From: Candidatus Hydrogenedentota bacterium
GTDB lineage: Bacteria > Hydrogenedentota > Hydrogenedentia > Hydrogenedentales > CAITNO01
Length of the DNA: 7,573 bases
Assembly: GCA_011046175.1 (NCBI GenBank)
Contig: DSBB01000032.1
Coordinates: forward strand, 1 to 7,573
Direction of reading: 5' to 3'
The notes below the pieces were generated by a model. The model searched no databases. It saw only the letters and a program-made list of their open reading frames with translations, and was not told the origin of the DNA. A program made the translations under genes and the position numbers. The first letter of the stretch is position 1, and every line of letters begins with the position of its first letter. This document shows, piece by piece, positions 1 to 6,105 of this stretch.

Positions 1-1
1 A

Positions 2-1228
2 TACAAAGACGCGCGGGTGGTTGACTTTTTCCGTCAGGCGCGCGCGTCCGGAAGGCTCGTTGTGCCGGTGATGAACAAGGCAAACCCGAACAATGATTTT
101 GCGGCGCCGCGCGCGCAACTGGCCGAGTTTATCCACGACGCGGGCTTGGACGCGCCGGTTTGTTTTGTCATTCCCTTCGATTATGACCTCGAGTTCGATT
201 GCAACCGCGATATTCACGCCCTGGACGAGACGGTCACCCTGAAAGAATACCTGCTCGCTCTTGATGTGGCGGATATCAAACGAAGCGTCTACCGCGATAC
301 ATTGGAATTTTTCCTTTACGAATCAGCCCGGTTCCTCGATCGCTTGGATGAAATCAGGGAACGCCTCGCCACCGTGGCGCCGTCTTTTGAAAAACAGGCG
401 CATTCGTTGGCTGCGGCGTATAACCCGCAGCCGGGCGAGGAAATGGGCAAACTTCTTCACGAACAAATACGCGCACAGCGTTCCGCAGTGGTTCGTGGTA
501 TTGCGCGGGTTAATGACACGGCGTTGCGCGGTTTGTATCCGGTGACGCGATTCCTGAAGCAACGGGTGCTTGGCCTTCCGACAAAAAAAAAGGTTTCCGA
601 AGCGGAACGACTCCGCCTGTTGCGCGAACATCAGCAGCGTCATATCGAACGCATCGCCAACGACTTCTCGTCCTTGCTGCTTGAAAATGTGCGTGACATG
701 GAACCGCTGGCGGGCGGCCTTATGCGTTCCGGTGTGGAGGAAACCGATTTTGACGCTGCGGTGAACCAGGTGGTTGACGCTGTGCTGGGACATGAAGACG
801 ATCTGTCCGAGGCATTCAAGGAGCATGTGGCGCGCACCATCACCGATTGGTGGCGCGACAACCCCGCGCAACGCCGTTTCCTGTTGGAGTTGGATGCAGT
901 CATGGTTTTTGCGCCGACCGCCATTGCCGTGCCCCTTGCCGTCTTCAGCGCCGGCGTCGGGGCGCCGGAAATCATGGCGGCGGCAAGCCCTATGGCTGGC
1001 GAGTTTGTGGCCCGCATCATGGAGAGCAAATTTTCTGAGCAGTGGGTGGGGCTGTTGCAACCCTGGCAACAGGAGCAACGGGAAAAACTGGCTGACAGCC
1101 TGCATCAATATATAACCCGGCCCGCGGTAAACACGGTGAACGACGCCATAACCTTGTTCGACTGGGGCTATAGTGACAAACTAAGGAGATACTGGGAACT
1201 GTGTCAAAGGGGCTTACAGGAATCATAG
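2..1228 (+). CDS. Dynamin-like / YfjP-type large GTPase, C-terminal part (5' truncated by window edge)
   Basis: The reading frame is open to the first base, so the gene starts upstream and the P-loop is not visible; GTG at 17 is not a convincing start. Counting from that GTG, residues 16-23 (VPVMNKAN) look like the beta-strand plus G4 motif of a GTPase, and the hydrophobic strand at 47-53 fits the following G5 strand. The rest is mostly charged, amphipathic helix: roughly 85-130, 140-165, 195-225 and 245-290. A hydrophobic Ala/Val/Pro-rich stretch at about 293-330 could dip into or pair with the membrane, followed by a helical tail. This layout (G domain, long helical stalk, hydrophobic segment) is that of bacterial dynamin-like proteins. 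The gene overlaps the next GTPase gene by 28 bp, and tandem GTPases are common in that family. The role is inferred to be GTP-dependent membrane remodelling or stress protection. The family call is moderate because the N-terminus is missing. Confidence 0.6.
   Translation, partial: YKDARVVDFFRQARASGRLVVPVMNKANPNNDFAAPRAQLAEFIHDAGLDAPVCFVIPFDYDLEFDCNRDIHALDETVTLKEYLLALDVADIKRSVYRDTLEFFLYESARFLDRLDEIRERLATVAPSFEKQAHSLAAAYNPQPGEEMGKLLHEQIRAQRSAVVRGIARVNDTALRGLYPVTRFLKQRVLGLPTKKKVSEAERLRLLREHQQRHIERIANDFSSLLLENVRDMEPLAGGLMRSGVEETDFDAAVNQVVDAVLGHEDDLSEAFKEHVARTITDWWRDNPAQRRFLLELDAVMVFAPTAIAVPLAVFSAGVGAPEIMAAASPMAGEFVARIMESKFSEQWVGLLQPWQQEQREKLADSLHQYITRPAVNTVNDAITLFDWGYSDKLRRYWELCQRGLQES
1183..1188 (+). 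promoter_or_regulatory. Ribosome binding site for the second GTPase gene
   Basis: AAGGAG lies inside the end of the upstream gene, 12 nt before the GTG at 1201. The spacing is on the long side. It supports the GTG start and suggests translational coupling, since upstream ribosomes terminate at 1228, just past this start. Confidence 0.6.
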
Positions 1229-2856
1229 ACGCGCTTGAGACGCTTGCGGCATACGCCGGCCCCTGGCGGATACTGCGTGGCGAAACCAAATTGCTGCAAA
1301 CGCGGCTGGCGGAGCTGCGCGAGCGCGAGAAGCGGCTGGACGACGTGCTGCTGGTGGCGCTGGTGGGCGGTTCCGGCGTGGGAAAGTCCACCTTGCTCAA
1401 CGCGCTTGCGGGCGACCAGATTGCCGCCATGTCGGAGATGCGTCCCTGCACTTCCGCGCCCACGGTTTACCACCCGCCGGGCATGCAGTTCGCCTTGAAC
1501 CACCTGACGGGCGTCAATCACGTGGCGCGGTCGGCGCTCGAGCATATTGCGCTCATTGACACGCCCGATTCAGACACCATCGTAAAGGAGCATCGGCGTA
1601 TTGTTGAACAGGCGCTTCAGGAATGCGATCTTATACTGCTGTGCGCGGACAGCGAAAAATACCTTGATGAAGCGACATGGTCGCTATTGAGGCCGTTGCA
1701 GGGTCAGCGCGCCATGGTGTGCGTGGAAACAAGGGTGATGCGCGCCGACGACGCCATAAAGCGGGACTGGCTGAAACGGCTGGAGGAAAATGGATTTTCC
1801 ATCGAAAACTATTTCCGCGTCAATGCGTTGCGCGCGCTTGATCGCAAACTGTCGGGCGGGTCGCGTCCGCCGGACGCCGAAGAGTTTGATTTTGCCGGGT
1901 TGGAGCAGTTTCTGCGCCATGAATTGGACCGCGAGCGGGTGGCGCGCATCAAGTCGTCGAACGCCGCCGGATTGCTCGCGCGCACGGTGAACCGCCTGTA
2001 TGAACAAATTCAGGCGGAAACGCCGCGGCTGGCCGCGTTGCAAAGCGCCATTAACGAGGCCGACGAGACATTGTCTCGCGCCACATTGCGGCATTTTACG
2101 GCGGGGCCGCTTGCCGAATCGCATTTGTGGGTGCAGGCGCTCGGGCGCGAGGTCGGTTTGCGCGCCAAAGGCGGCATAGGAACCTTGTACAAAATTCTGG
2201 AACTGGCGCGCTCCCTGCCGTACCGTCTGCCGGTATGGCTGCGCCTCGACTTGTACCACGGCAACGATATTGCTAGGGCAACGGCGTTGTTTTCCAAAAC
2301 GGCGGACGGTAACGACGACGCTTTGCCGGAATCACTACTGTCGCATTATGAGGGGCTGCACAGCGAGTTGCGCATGCGCTTTATTCGCGCCGGTTTTGAC
2401 ATGCCGGCCAATTCCACCGACGACGATTATCAACAGGAGCTGAACCGACGGGTGGACGGCGTATTCGGCGGCGCCGTACACGAGCGCCTGGCCGCCCGGG
2501 CGCGGCTGATTGCCGCGTGGCCGGCGGCGGTGGCGCTCGACAGCCTGCCGGTGGCGTTTATCGGATACACGGGCTTCCTGATTGTGCGCGCCTATTGGGA
2601 GGGCAATCTCCTGCCCTCCACTTCTTTTCTTCACTCGGGAGCGGTACTGGTGATATTGATTGCGGTTGAAGTGGCCTTGCTGTCCGTCTGCGTGCGCCTG
2701 TCGGCATGGGGGGCGCGGCGCCGGGGATTAACTGATTTGAAAAAAGCGCTGGTCATGCCCGGACTGGCGTTCAGGCGCGAAAAGCAACTGCTCTCGGAAG
2801 TAGAAGGGATCGTTGACGTCATTCATCAGTTGCGGGCGCAGATCAACAACCCGTAG
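1201..2856 (+). CDS. Membrane-anchored P-loop GTPase of the dynamin-like / YfjP type
   Basis: This 551-residue protein starts at GTG 1201. Residues 56-64 are a Walker A/G1 loop (GGSGVGKST), preceded by a hydrophobic strand. Thr84 in RPCTSAPT is the probable switch I threonine (G2). Residues 118-125 (LIDTPDSD) are the G3 region, with Asp in place of the usual DxxG glycine. The strand at 170-176 ends in CVETRV, where an NKxD G4 would be expected, so guanine recognition is not canonical. Residues 240-430 are mainly helical and carry a basic, glycine-containing stretch at 315-345. Two hydrophobic helices at about 441-463 and 478-502 form a membrane hairpin, followed by a short basic and helical tail. 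The order G domain, stalk, TM hairpin resembles bacterial dynamin-like proteins and actinobacterial YfjP-type GTPases, which also carry an Asp-x-Pro-Asp G3 region (family recollection, not searched). Expected location is the inner membrane with the head in the cytoplasm, probably working with the overlapping upstream partner. The exact role is unknown. Confidence 0.8.
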   Translation: MSKGLTGIIDALETLAAYAGPWRILRGETKLLQTRLAELREREKRLDDVLLVALVGGSGVGKSTLLNALAGDQIAAMSEMRPCTSAPTVYHPPGMQFALNHLTGVNHVARSALEHIALIDTPDSDTIVKEHRRIVEQALQECDLILLCADSEKYLDEATWSLLRPLQGQRAMVCVETRVMRADDAIKRDWLKRLEENGFSIENYFRVNALRALDRKLSGGSRPPDAEEFDFAGLEQFLRHELDRERVARIKSSNAAGLLARTVNRLYEQIQAETPRLAALQSAINEADETLSRATLRHFTAGPLAESHLWVQALGREVGLRAKGGIGTLYKILELARSLPYRLPVWLRLDLYHGNDIARATALFSKTADGNDDALPESLLSHYEGLHSELRMRFIRAGFDMPANSTDDDYQQELNRRVDGVFGGAVHERLAARARLIAAWPAAVALDSLPVAFIGYTGFLIVRAYWEGNLLPSTSFLHSGAVLVILIAVEVALLSVCVRLSAWGARRRGLTDLKKALVMPGLAFRREKQLLSEVEGIVDVIHQLRAQINNP

Positions 2857-2867
2857 ACGCGCCCGGG

Positions 2868-3587
2868 TCAGCGCAAATGTACCGCGCCAATGCGCGTTGT
2901 CTCGTTGGGGGCGACATACGTCTCGGGAATTTCCACCACGCCGCCCGAGGCAACCTTGATGCGAATCACATACTCGCCGGGCGGCACGCGGTGGAAAGTA
3001 ACTTTCCCGTTGTCATCCGTATCAGCCGCCGCAGGCCACCACGGGCCATGGACGGGGTGAAACAACATCATCCCCGCGTTTTCACGGGCAATTGGCGCGC
3101 CATCGGGAGTAAAAAGCGCCGCTTCGACGCTTGCTGATTCGACCATGCGGATCACAAGCGTCTCACGCACCGCGCCGCCTCCCGGCAACACATCAAAAAA
3201 ATTGTTGGGAAAATAAAGCAAATTAGGGTCCCAGGCGCGAAGCGCCAATTTTTGTTCAACCGGGAATCGGATGCGGCTTTCCCCGTTGGCGTCCGTGGGC
3301 GGACCGGATGCAATGGGCTCGTCAAAGGCGTTCGGATGCAATGTCGCAATGGGTATCATCCCCGACAATGGCGCGCCTGACAACGTAACCACGCGCATCG
3401 GCGCCGTCGTATATTCCTGCGGCGCGACTGTTTCCGACGGCGCCGCCTGAGACGCTGCCGATGGCGTTGTCGGCTCCCGGGCTTCACGGCAGGAGCATGC
3501 GGCGAAAAACACGGGCATAATTCCAACGAGACACAACAGGCGCCGTCGAACGACGATTAATGTTTCCAATGAATACGTTTGCCGCAT
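2868..3587 (-). CDS. Predicted lipoprotein with carboxypeptidase-regulatory-like beta modules
   Basis: The frame is open much further upstream, but that extension runs into the ABC transporter gene. The ATG at 3587 is preferred because GGAG lies 9 nt before it and it yields a proper signal peptide. The product has 239 residues: a basic stretch (RRR, 14-16), a hydrophobic core (17-30) and a lipobox-like FAAC with Cys31 as the lipidation site. Ser32 at +2 would favour outer-membrane sorting if Lol rules apply. A low-complexity Ala/Pro/Ser/Thr linker follows (about 36-62). Two beta-rich segments come next: about 64-150, containing PTDANGESRIRFP, and about 152-239, containing DTDDNGKVTFHRVPPGEY. 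The Asp-x-Asn-Gly-x-x-x-Phe and Pro-Pro-Gly-Glu-Tyr signatures are typical of the carboxypeptidase regulatory-like (transthyretin/Ig-like) fold. There are no catalytic residues, so a binding or structural envelope role is likely. It lies 37 bp after the ABC exporter gene, probably in the same operon. Confidence 0.75.
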   Translation of the reverse strand: MRQTYSLETLIVVRRRLLCLVGIMPVFFAACSCREAREPTTPSAASQAAPSETVAPQEYTTAPMRVVTLSGAPLSGMIPIATLHPNAFDEPIASGPPTDANGESRIRFPVEQKLALRAWDPNLLYFPNNFFDVLPGGGAVRETLVIRMVESASVEAALFTPDGAPIARENAGMMLFHPVHGPWWPAAADTDDNGKVTFHRVPPGEYVIRIKVASGGVVEIPETYVAPNETTRIGAVHLR

Positions 3588-3596
3588 GATGATATG

Positions 3597-3600
3597 CTCC
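3597..3600 (-). promoter_or_regulatory. Ribosome binding site fixing the lipoprotein start
   Basis: On the minus strand GGAG sits 9 nt before the ATG at 3587, in the 37-bp gap after the ABC transporter stop. It supports this start over longer in-frame extensions that would overlap the transporter gene. Confidence 0.55.
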
Positions 3601-3624
3601 GCAAGGGGCGCCACCGAATGCCTT

Positions 3625-5535
3625 TTACTGACCATTTCTTGCCGTATTGAACTGCGTATCATGGAGCCGGCGGTACAGGCTGTCCCTTCCAAGAAGTTCC
3701 TCCATGGTTCCCTGTTCCGCGATGCGTCCGCTGTCCATGACAAGAATCCTGTCCGCTTTCTGGATAGTGGACAGGCGATGGGCGATGACAATGGTTGTGC
3801 GTCCCTCCACAAAATGGTCAAGCGCTTCCTGGATCAGGCGCTCGCTTTCCGTGTCGAGGCTCGATGTCGCTTCGTCGAGAATAAGCAGCGCCGGGTCCTT
3901 AATAATGGCGCGGGCAATCGCAAGCCGTTGACGCTGTCCGCCGGACAATGTGCATCCCGATTCGCCGATGACCGTATCGTAGCCCCGCGGCAAATGTCGT
4001 ATAAACTCATCGGCGTAGGCGGCGCCCGCGGCGTTTCGAACCCGCGTATCGTCGTAAGAATCACGTCCGAAGGCAATGTTGGCGCGTATGCTTTCGGCAA
4101 ACAGGATCGTGTCCTGAGTGACAATACTCATCTGTTCGCGCAAGCTCGCAAACGTCGCGCCCCGTATATCTTTTCCGTCAATATATACCGCGCCCCGGGT
4201 CGGATCGTAAAACCGGGGCAACAGTTTGACGAACGTGCTTTTCCCCGATCCGCTTGGCCCCACCAGCGCCACCATTTCGCCTTTTCGTATTTCGACGGTG
4301 ATATCCGTAAGCGCTTCCCGCTCGCCATCATAACTGAAATGGACGTTCTCGAATCGGATACTTTCGCGCAACGGCTCGATATCCACTGCGTCAGGCGCCT
4401 GCTCAATGGCGGGCTTCATGTCAATAAACTCAAAACATCGCTCCGCGCTGGCTACACTGGTCTGGACAAGATTGTTTACGTCGGAAAGTTTCCGCACGGG
4501 ATCAAGCATCATGGCGAGGGCAAAATACAACTGCACCAAATCGCCCGCGTCAAGCAAGCCCGCTTCGACACGGCTTCCGCTGAACAGGACAAAAGCGACA
4601 ACGCCCAGAACAAGCAGGAACTCGGTAAGCGGGCCCGTCGCGGCATGGAGCGTTACCATGCGGAGCAGGAACTTGCGCAGCCGGGCAATCTCGCGCTTTA
4701 CCCGGGCCACCTCGTAGGACTCCATATTATAGCCCTTGATAATGGCGATGCCCTTGATGGTCTCATTGACGACGGTGGCCATGCCGGCGATTTTCTGCAA
4801 GGACCTGCGAACACTGGAACGCATCTTTTTGCCGATGCTGATGAGCGTGTATAACACAAGCGGCAGGATGCACACCCCCACCAGCGTCAATTGCCAGTCC
4901 ACTGAAAGCGCAACGGCGAGAAACACGCCCACCTTAATTGGCTCGCGCATGAGTTTTACAAACACACCCTGCAGACCGCGGTTCACCATGAAAATGTCGT
5001 TGGTAAACCGGGACAGTATTTCGCCCGAGCTATGCATCTCGAAAAAACCAACGGACTGGCGCATAAGATTCTCATACATGGCGCCGCCGAGATCGGTGGT
5101 AATGTTGGCCCCGATTGAACCGGCAAGATATTCCTGAATAAAGCGCGCGACGCTCATTATAAAGGCAAGAAAAAGCATCAATCCCGCGGCAATTACAATG
5201 GCGCGCATACGGTTCGCGCGCATGCTCATCGCCTTCGCAAGCACCCAGTCGGAAAGGCCGTCGGGCCCCCAGCCGACCACGCGACGCATGGTTTGCGTCA
5301 TATCGCCCACGTCACGGGAAAGCTTCAGCGCAGGGTCTTCAAGCGTTGCGTCTTCCGCAACTACGGCGGGCGGTTCGTAAAAAGTGACACGAATGATTGT
5401 GCCCACGGCAACAAGCATCGCCCCAAAGGAAGCCGCGATGACAAGCGCAAAAAACAGGGATGTTACCAGTCGCATTTTATAGCGCCAGGCAAAGGTAACG
5501 AGTCGCGAATAGGCGTGCCACGCGGAGTGCTTCAT
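3625..5535 (-). CDS. MsbA/LmrA-type ABC exporter half-transporter (fused membrane and ATPase domains)
   Basis: From the ATG at 5535 the product is 636 residues, a usual length for type IV ABC exporter half-transporters that act as homodimers. The N-terminal domain has about six membrane helices: TM1 near 23-50, TM2 near 110-136, TM3/4 near 195-235 and TM5/6 near 303-346. The C-terminal ATPase (about 390-636) is complete: Walker A GPSGSGKST 426-434, Q-loop Gln474, signature LSGGQ 530-534, Walker B LILDE with catalytic Glu555, D-loop SSLD 558-561 and H-loop His586. The family exports lipids (lipid A core for MsbA), peptides or drugs; the substrate cannot be told here. The loop between TM1 and TM2 is unusually long, about 55-60 residues and acidic. 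The start is uncertain: ATG 5586 and TTG 5625 are in frame upstream. I prefer 5535 because it leaves the usual ~22 residues before TM1 and has a weak GGA 6 nt upstream. The lipoprotein gene follows in the same direction. Confidence 0.9.
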   Translation of the reverse strand: MKHSAWHAYSRLVTFAWRYKMRLVTSLFFALVIAASFGAMLVAVGTIIRVTFYEPPAVVAEDATLEDPALKLSRDVGDMTQTMRRVVGWGPDGLSDWVLAKAMSMRANRMRAIVIAAGLMLFLAFIMSVARFIQEYLAGSIGANITTDLGGAMYENLMRQSVGFFEMHSSGEILSRFTNDIFMVNRGLQGVFVKLMREPIKVGVFLAVALSVDWQLTLVGVCILPLVLYTLISIGKKMRSSVRRSLQKIAGMATVVNETIKGIAIIKGYNMESYEVARVKREIARLRKFLLRMVTLHAATGPLTEFLLVLGVVAFVLFSGSRVEAGLLDAGDLVQLYFALAMMLDPVRKLSDVNNLVQTSVASAERCFEFIDMKPAIEQAPDAVDIEPLRESIRFENVHFSYDGEREALTDITVEIRKGEMVALVGPSGSGKSTFVKLLPRFYDPTRGAVYIDGKDIRGATFASLREQMSIVTQDTILFAESIRANIAFGRDSYDDTRVRNAAGAAYADEFIRHLPRGYDTVIGESGCTLSGGQRQRLAIARAIIKDPALLILDEATSSLDTESERLIQEALDHFVEGRTTIVIAHRLSTIQKADRILVMDSGRIAEQGTMEELLGRDSLYRRLHDTQFNTARNGQ

Positions 5536-5624
5536 TGCTTTTCCGGTCGTGGGCGCGCCCTCGAATGTGCCGCCAGAGATTATCATTTTTAGACAGGCAT
5601 TCTCCAAATATTCCAAGGGGCGCA

Positions 5625-5654
5625 ATCATACCACAGCACCTTGCGCATGCGCAA
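5625..5654 (-). promoter_or_regulatory. Candidate promoter for the ABC exporter / lipoprotein operon
   Basis: On the minus strand, a -35-like TTGCGC (5649-5654) is followed after 18 nt by TATGAT (5625-5630), which is preceded by TG in the extended -10 position. Transcription would begin near 5618. This would exclude the TTG at 5625 as the ABC start and leave either ATG (5586 or 5535). The -35 is weak, so this is tentative. Confidence 0.35.
5641..5654. repeat. Perfect 14-bp palindrome TTGCGCATGCGCAA
   Basis: The sequence is identical to its own reverse complement. It lies in the divergent region between the ABC exporter gene and the small zinc-finger gene, and covers the -35 of the candidate ABC promoter. 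A dimeric repressor site is possible; no regulator family is recognised. Confidence 0.4.
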
Positions 5655-5711
5655 AACCATACGAGGACAAAAGGAATTTCTCCACACCTTAAAAAAAAGA
5701 TGAGAAAAAAC

Positions 5712-5740
5712 TTGACTTTAGATTTCAAATATGGTATAAG
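5712..5740 (+). promoter_or_regulatory. Strong sigma70-type promoter with extended -10 for the small zinc-finger gene
   Basis: TTGACT (-35, 5712-5717) and TATAAG (-10, 5735-5740) are each one base from consensus and 17 nt apart. TGG directly precedes the -10, giving an extended -10. A-tracts at 5691-5698 and 5705-5710 lie just upstream in the UP-element position. The transcript should begin near 5747, leaving a leader of about 75 nt. The leader can form a small hairpin (AGGAAA 5759-5764 with TTTCCT 5771-5776) of unknown relevance. Confidence 0.8.
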
Positions 5741-5808
5741 CCGTGCTCAATTATGCGTAGGAAACGCGTTTTTCCTTTATTTATTTCCCCCAACACATTT
5801 TAGAAAGT

Positions 5809-5814
5809 GAGGTG
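5809..5814 (+). promoter_or_regulatory. Strong ribosome binding site of the small zinc-finger gene
   Basis: GAGGTG lies 7 nt before the ATG at 5822, within a longer match to the anti-SD complement (AGTGAGGTGA). This is one of the best ribosome sites in the window and is a main reason to accept a 45-codon gene. Confidence 0.75.
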
Positions 5815-5821
5815 AATACGT

Positions 5822-5959
5822 ATGAAGTGCGCATTATGCAACGAACACATTGATGATAACGAGTTCTTGTTTGACGACGCCTTTGAAATTGACGGCGAAT
5901 GCTGGCATGCCGAATGTTATGCGGAGTACTACGGCGAAGAACTGGAAGAAGCCGTCTAG
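5822..5959 (+). CDS. 45-residue protein with a single LIM-like zinc finger
   Basis: This short gene runs from ATG 5822 to TAG 5957-5959. The spacing Cys3-x2-Cys6-x22-His29-x2-Cys32 matches the first zinc-binding half of a LIM domain (C-x2-C-x16-23-H-x2-C). The tryptophan just before the histidine and the aromatic residue after the last cysteine (WHAECY) also fit LIM proteins. Cys27 is an alternative ligand. The second LIM finger is absent and the tail is acidic (GEELEEAV), giving a very acidic product. It should be a cytoplasmic, one-zinc protein that binds another protein or, less likely given the charge, nucleic acid. It has its own near-consensus promoter, strong SD and an intrinsic terminator 30 nt after the stop, so it appears to be an independently and strongly expressed monocistronic gene. 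I do not recognise a named gene, and the function is unknown. Confidence 0.8.
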   Translation: MKCALCNEHIDDNEFLFDDAFEIDGECWHAECYAEYYGEELEEAV

Positions 5960-5988
5960 CCGCAACTCGTTATAGACAAGAAAGTATA

Positions 5989-6025
5989 CCTCGGTCTCAA
6001 ATGCGCGACCGGGGTTTTGCTTTTT
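5989..6025 (+). terminator. Intrinsic terminator after the small zinc-finger gene
   Basis: CCTCGGTC (5989-5996) pairs with GACCGGGG (6007-6014) to form an 8-bp stem with one G-U pair and a 10-nt loop. TTTTGCTTTTT follows directly. This is a canonical Rho-independent terminator ending the short transcript that starts near 5747. Confidence 0.85.
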
Positions 6026-6046
6026 ATCCGGAATTATACATATAAT
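6017..6046 (+). promoter_or_regulatory. Promoter of the O-acetylhomoserine sulfhydrylase gene
   Basis: A perfect -10 hexamer TATAAT (6041-6046) is preceded after 18 nt by TTGCTT (6017-6022), which lies within the T-tract of the upstream terminator. Transcription would begin near 6053, giving a leader of about 53 nt. That is too short for a typical SAM riboswitch, and I see none. Confidence 0.6.
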
Positions 6047-6050
6047 TCCG
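6029..6050. promoter_or_regulatory. 22-bp perfect inverted repeat overlapping the metY -10 box, likely operator
   Basis: Arms CGGAATTATA (6029-6038) and TATAATTCCG (6041-6050) are exact reverse complements around a central CA. The right arm contains the whole -10 hexamer, so a dimeric repressor bound here would block RNA polymerase. No T-tract follows, so it is not a terminator. The regulator is unknown; control by sulfur or methionine status is a guess from the gene downstream. Confidence 0.55.
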
Positions 6051-6090
6051 ATTGTTATTGTCATATAAATGCAGGGGGAAGGAAACATGT

Positions 6091-6097
6091 AAGGAGG
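6091..6097 (+). promoter_or_regulatory. Ribosome binding site fixing the metY start
   Basis: AAGGAGG, a full anti-SD match, sits 8 nt before the ATG at 6106. It rules out the longer in-frame extension beginning at 6052, which would place this site inside the coding region. Confidence 0.85.
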
Positions 6098-6105
6098 AAA
6101 TCAGT

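Noticed and set aside
323..1108. Open frame of 261 codons on the - strand
   Set aside because: It is antisense to the first GTPase gene, and its translation is rich in His, Arg and Gln without motifs, typical of a shadow frame.
1684..2259. Open frame of 191 codons on the - strand
   Set aside because: It is antisense to the second GTPase gene and has no recognisable domain.
2857..2867. Possible bidirectional terminator between the convergent genes
   Set aside because: The gap is only 11 bp. A CCCGGG palindrome is present but there is no long stem and no T-tract on either strand.
3588..3821. N-terminal extension of the lipoprotein frame
   Set aside because: It would overlap the end of the ABC exporter and bury the signal peptide. 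The ATG at 3587 has an SD and gives a normal lipoprotein.
3586..4854. Long open frame of 422 codons on the + strand
   Set aside because: It lies antisense to the ABC exporter, whose membrane and ATPase motifs are complete. The translation shows no domain and reflects GC-rich antisense codon patterns.
6069..6092. Seven-codon open frame in the metY leader (MQGEGNM then TAA)
   Set aside because: No SD precedes it, it has no run of Met or Cys codons, and no attenuator hairpin follows. Chance is the simplest explanation.
6052..6105. N-terminal extension of metY from the alternative start at 6052
   Set aside because: The perfect SD at 6091-6097 lies within it, and the extra residues do not match the family N-terminus. 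The ATG at 6106 is correct.
6026..6105. SAM-sensing riboswitch upstream of metY
   Set aside because: The leader is only about 53 nt from the predicted start site and lacks the multi-helix core of known SAM riboswitches.
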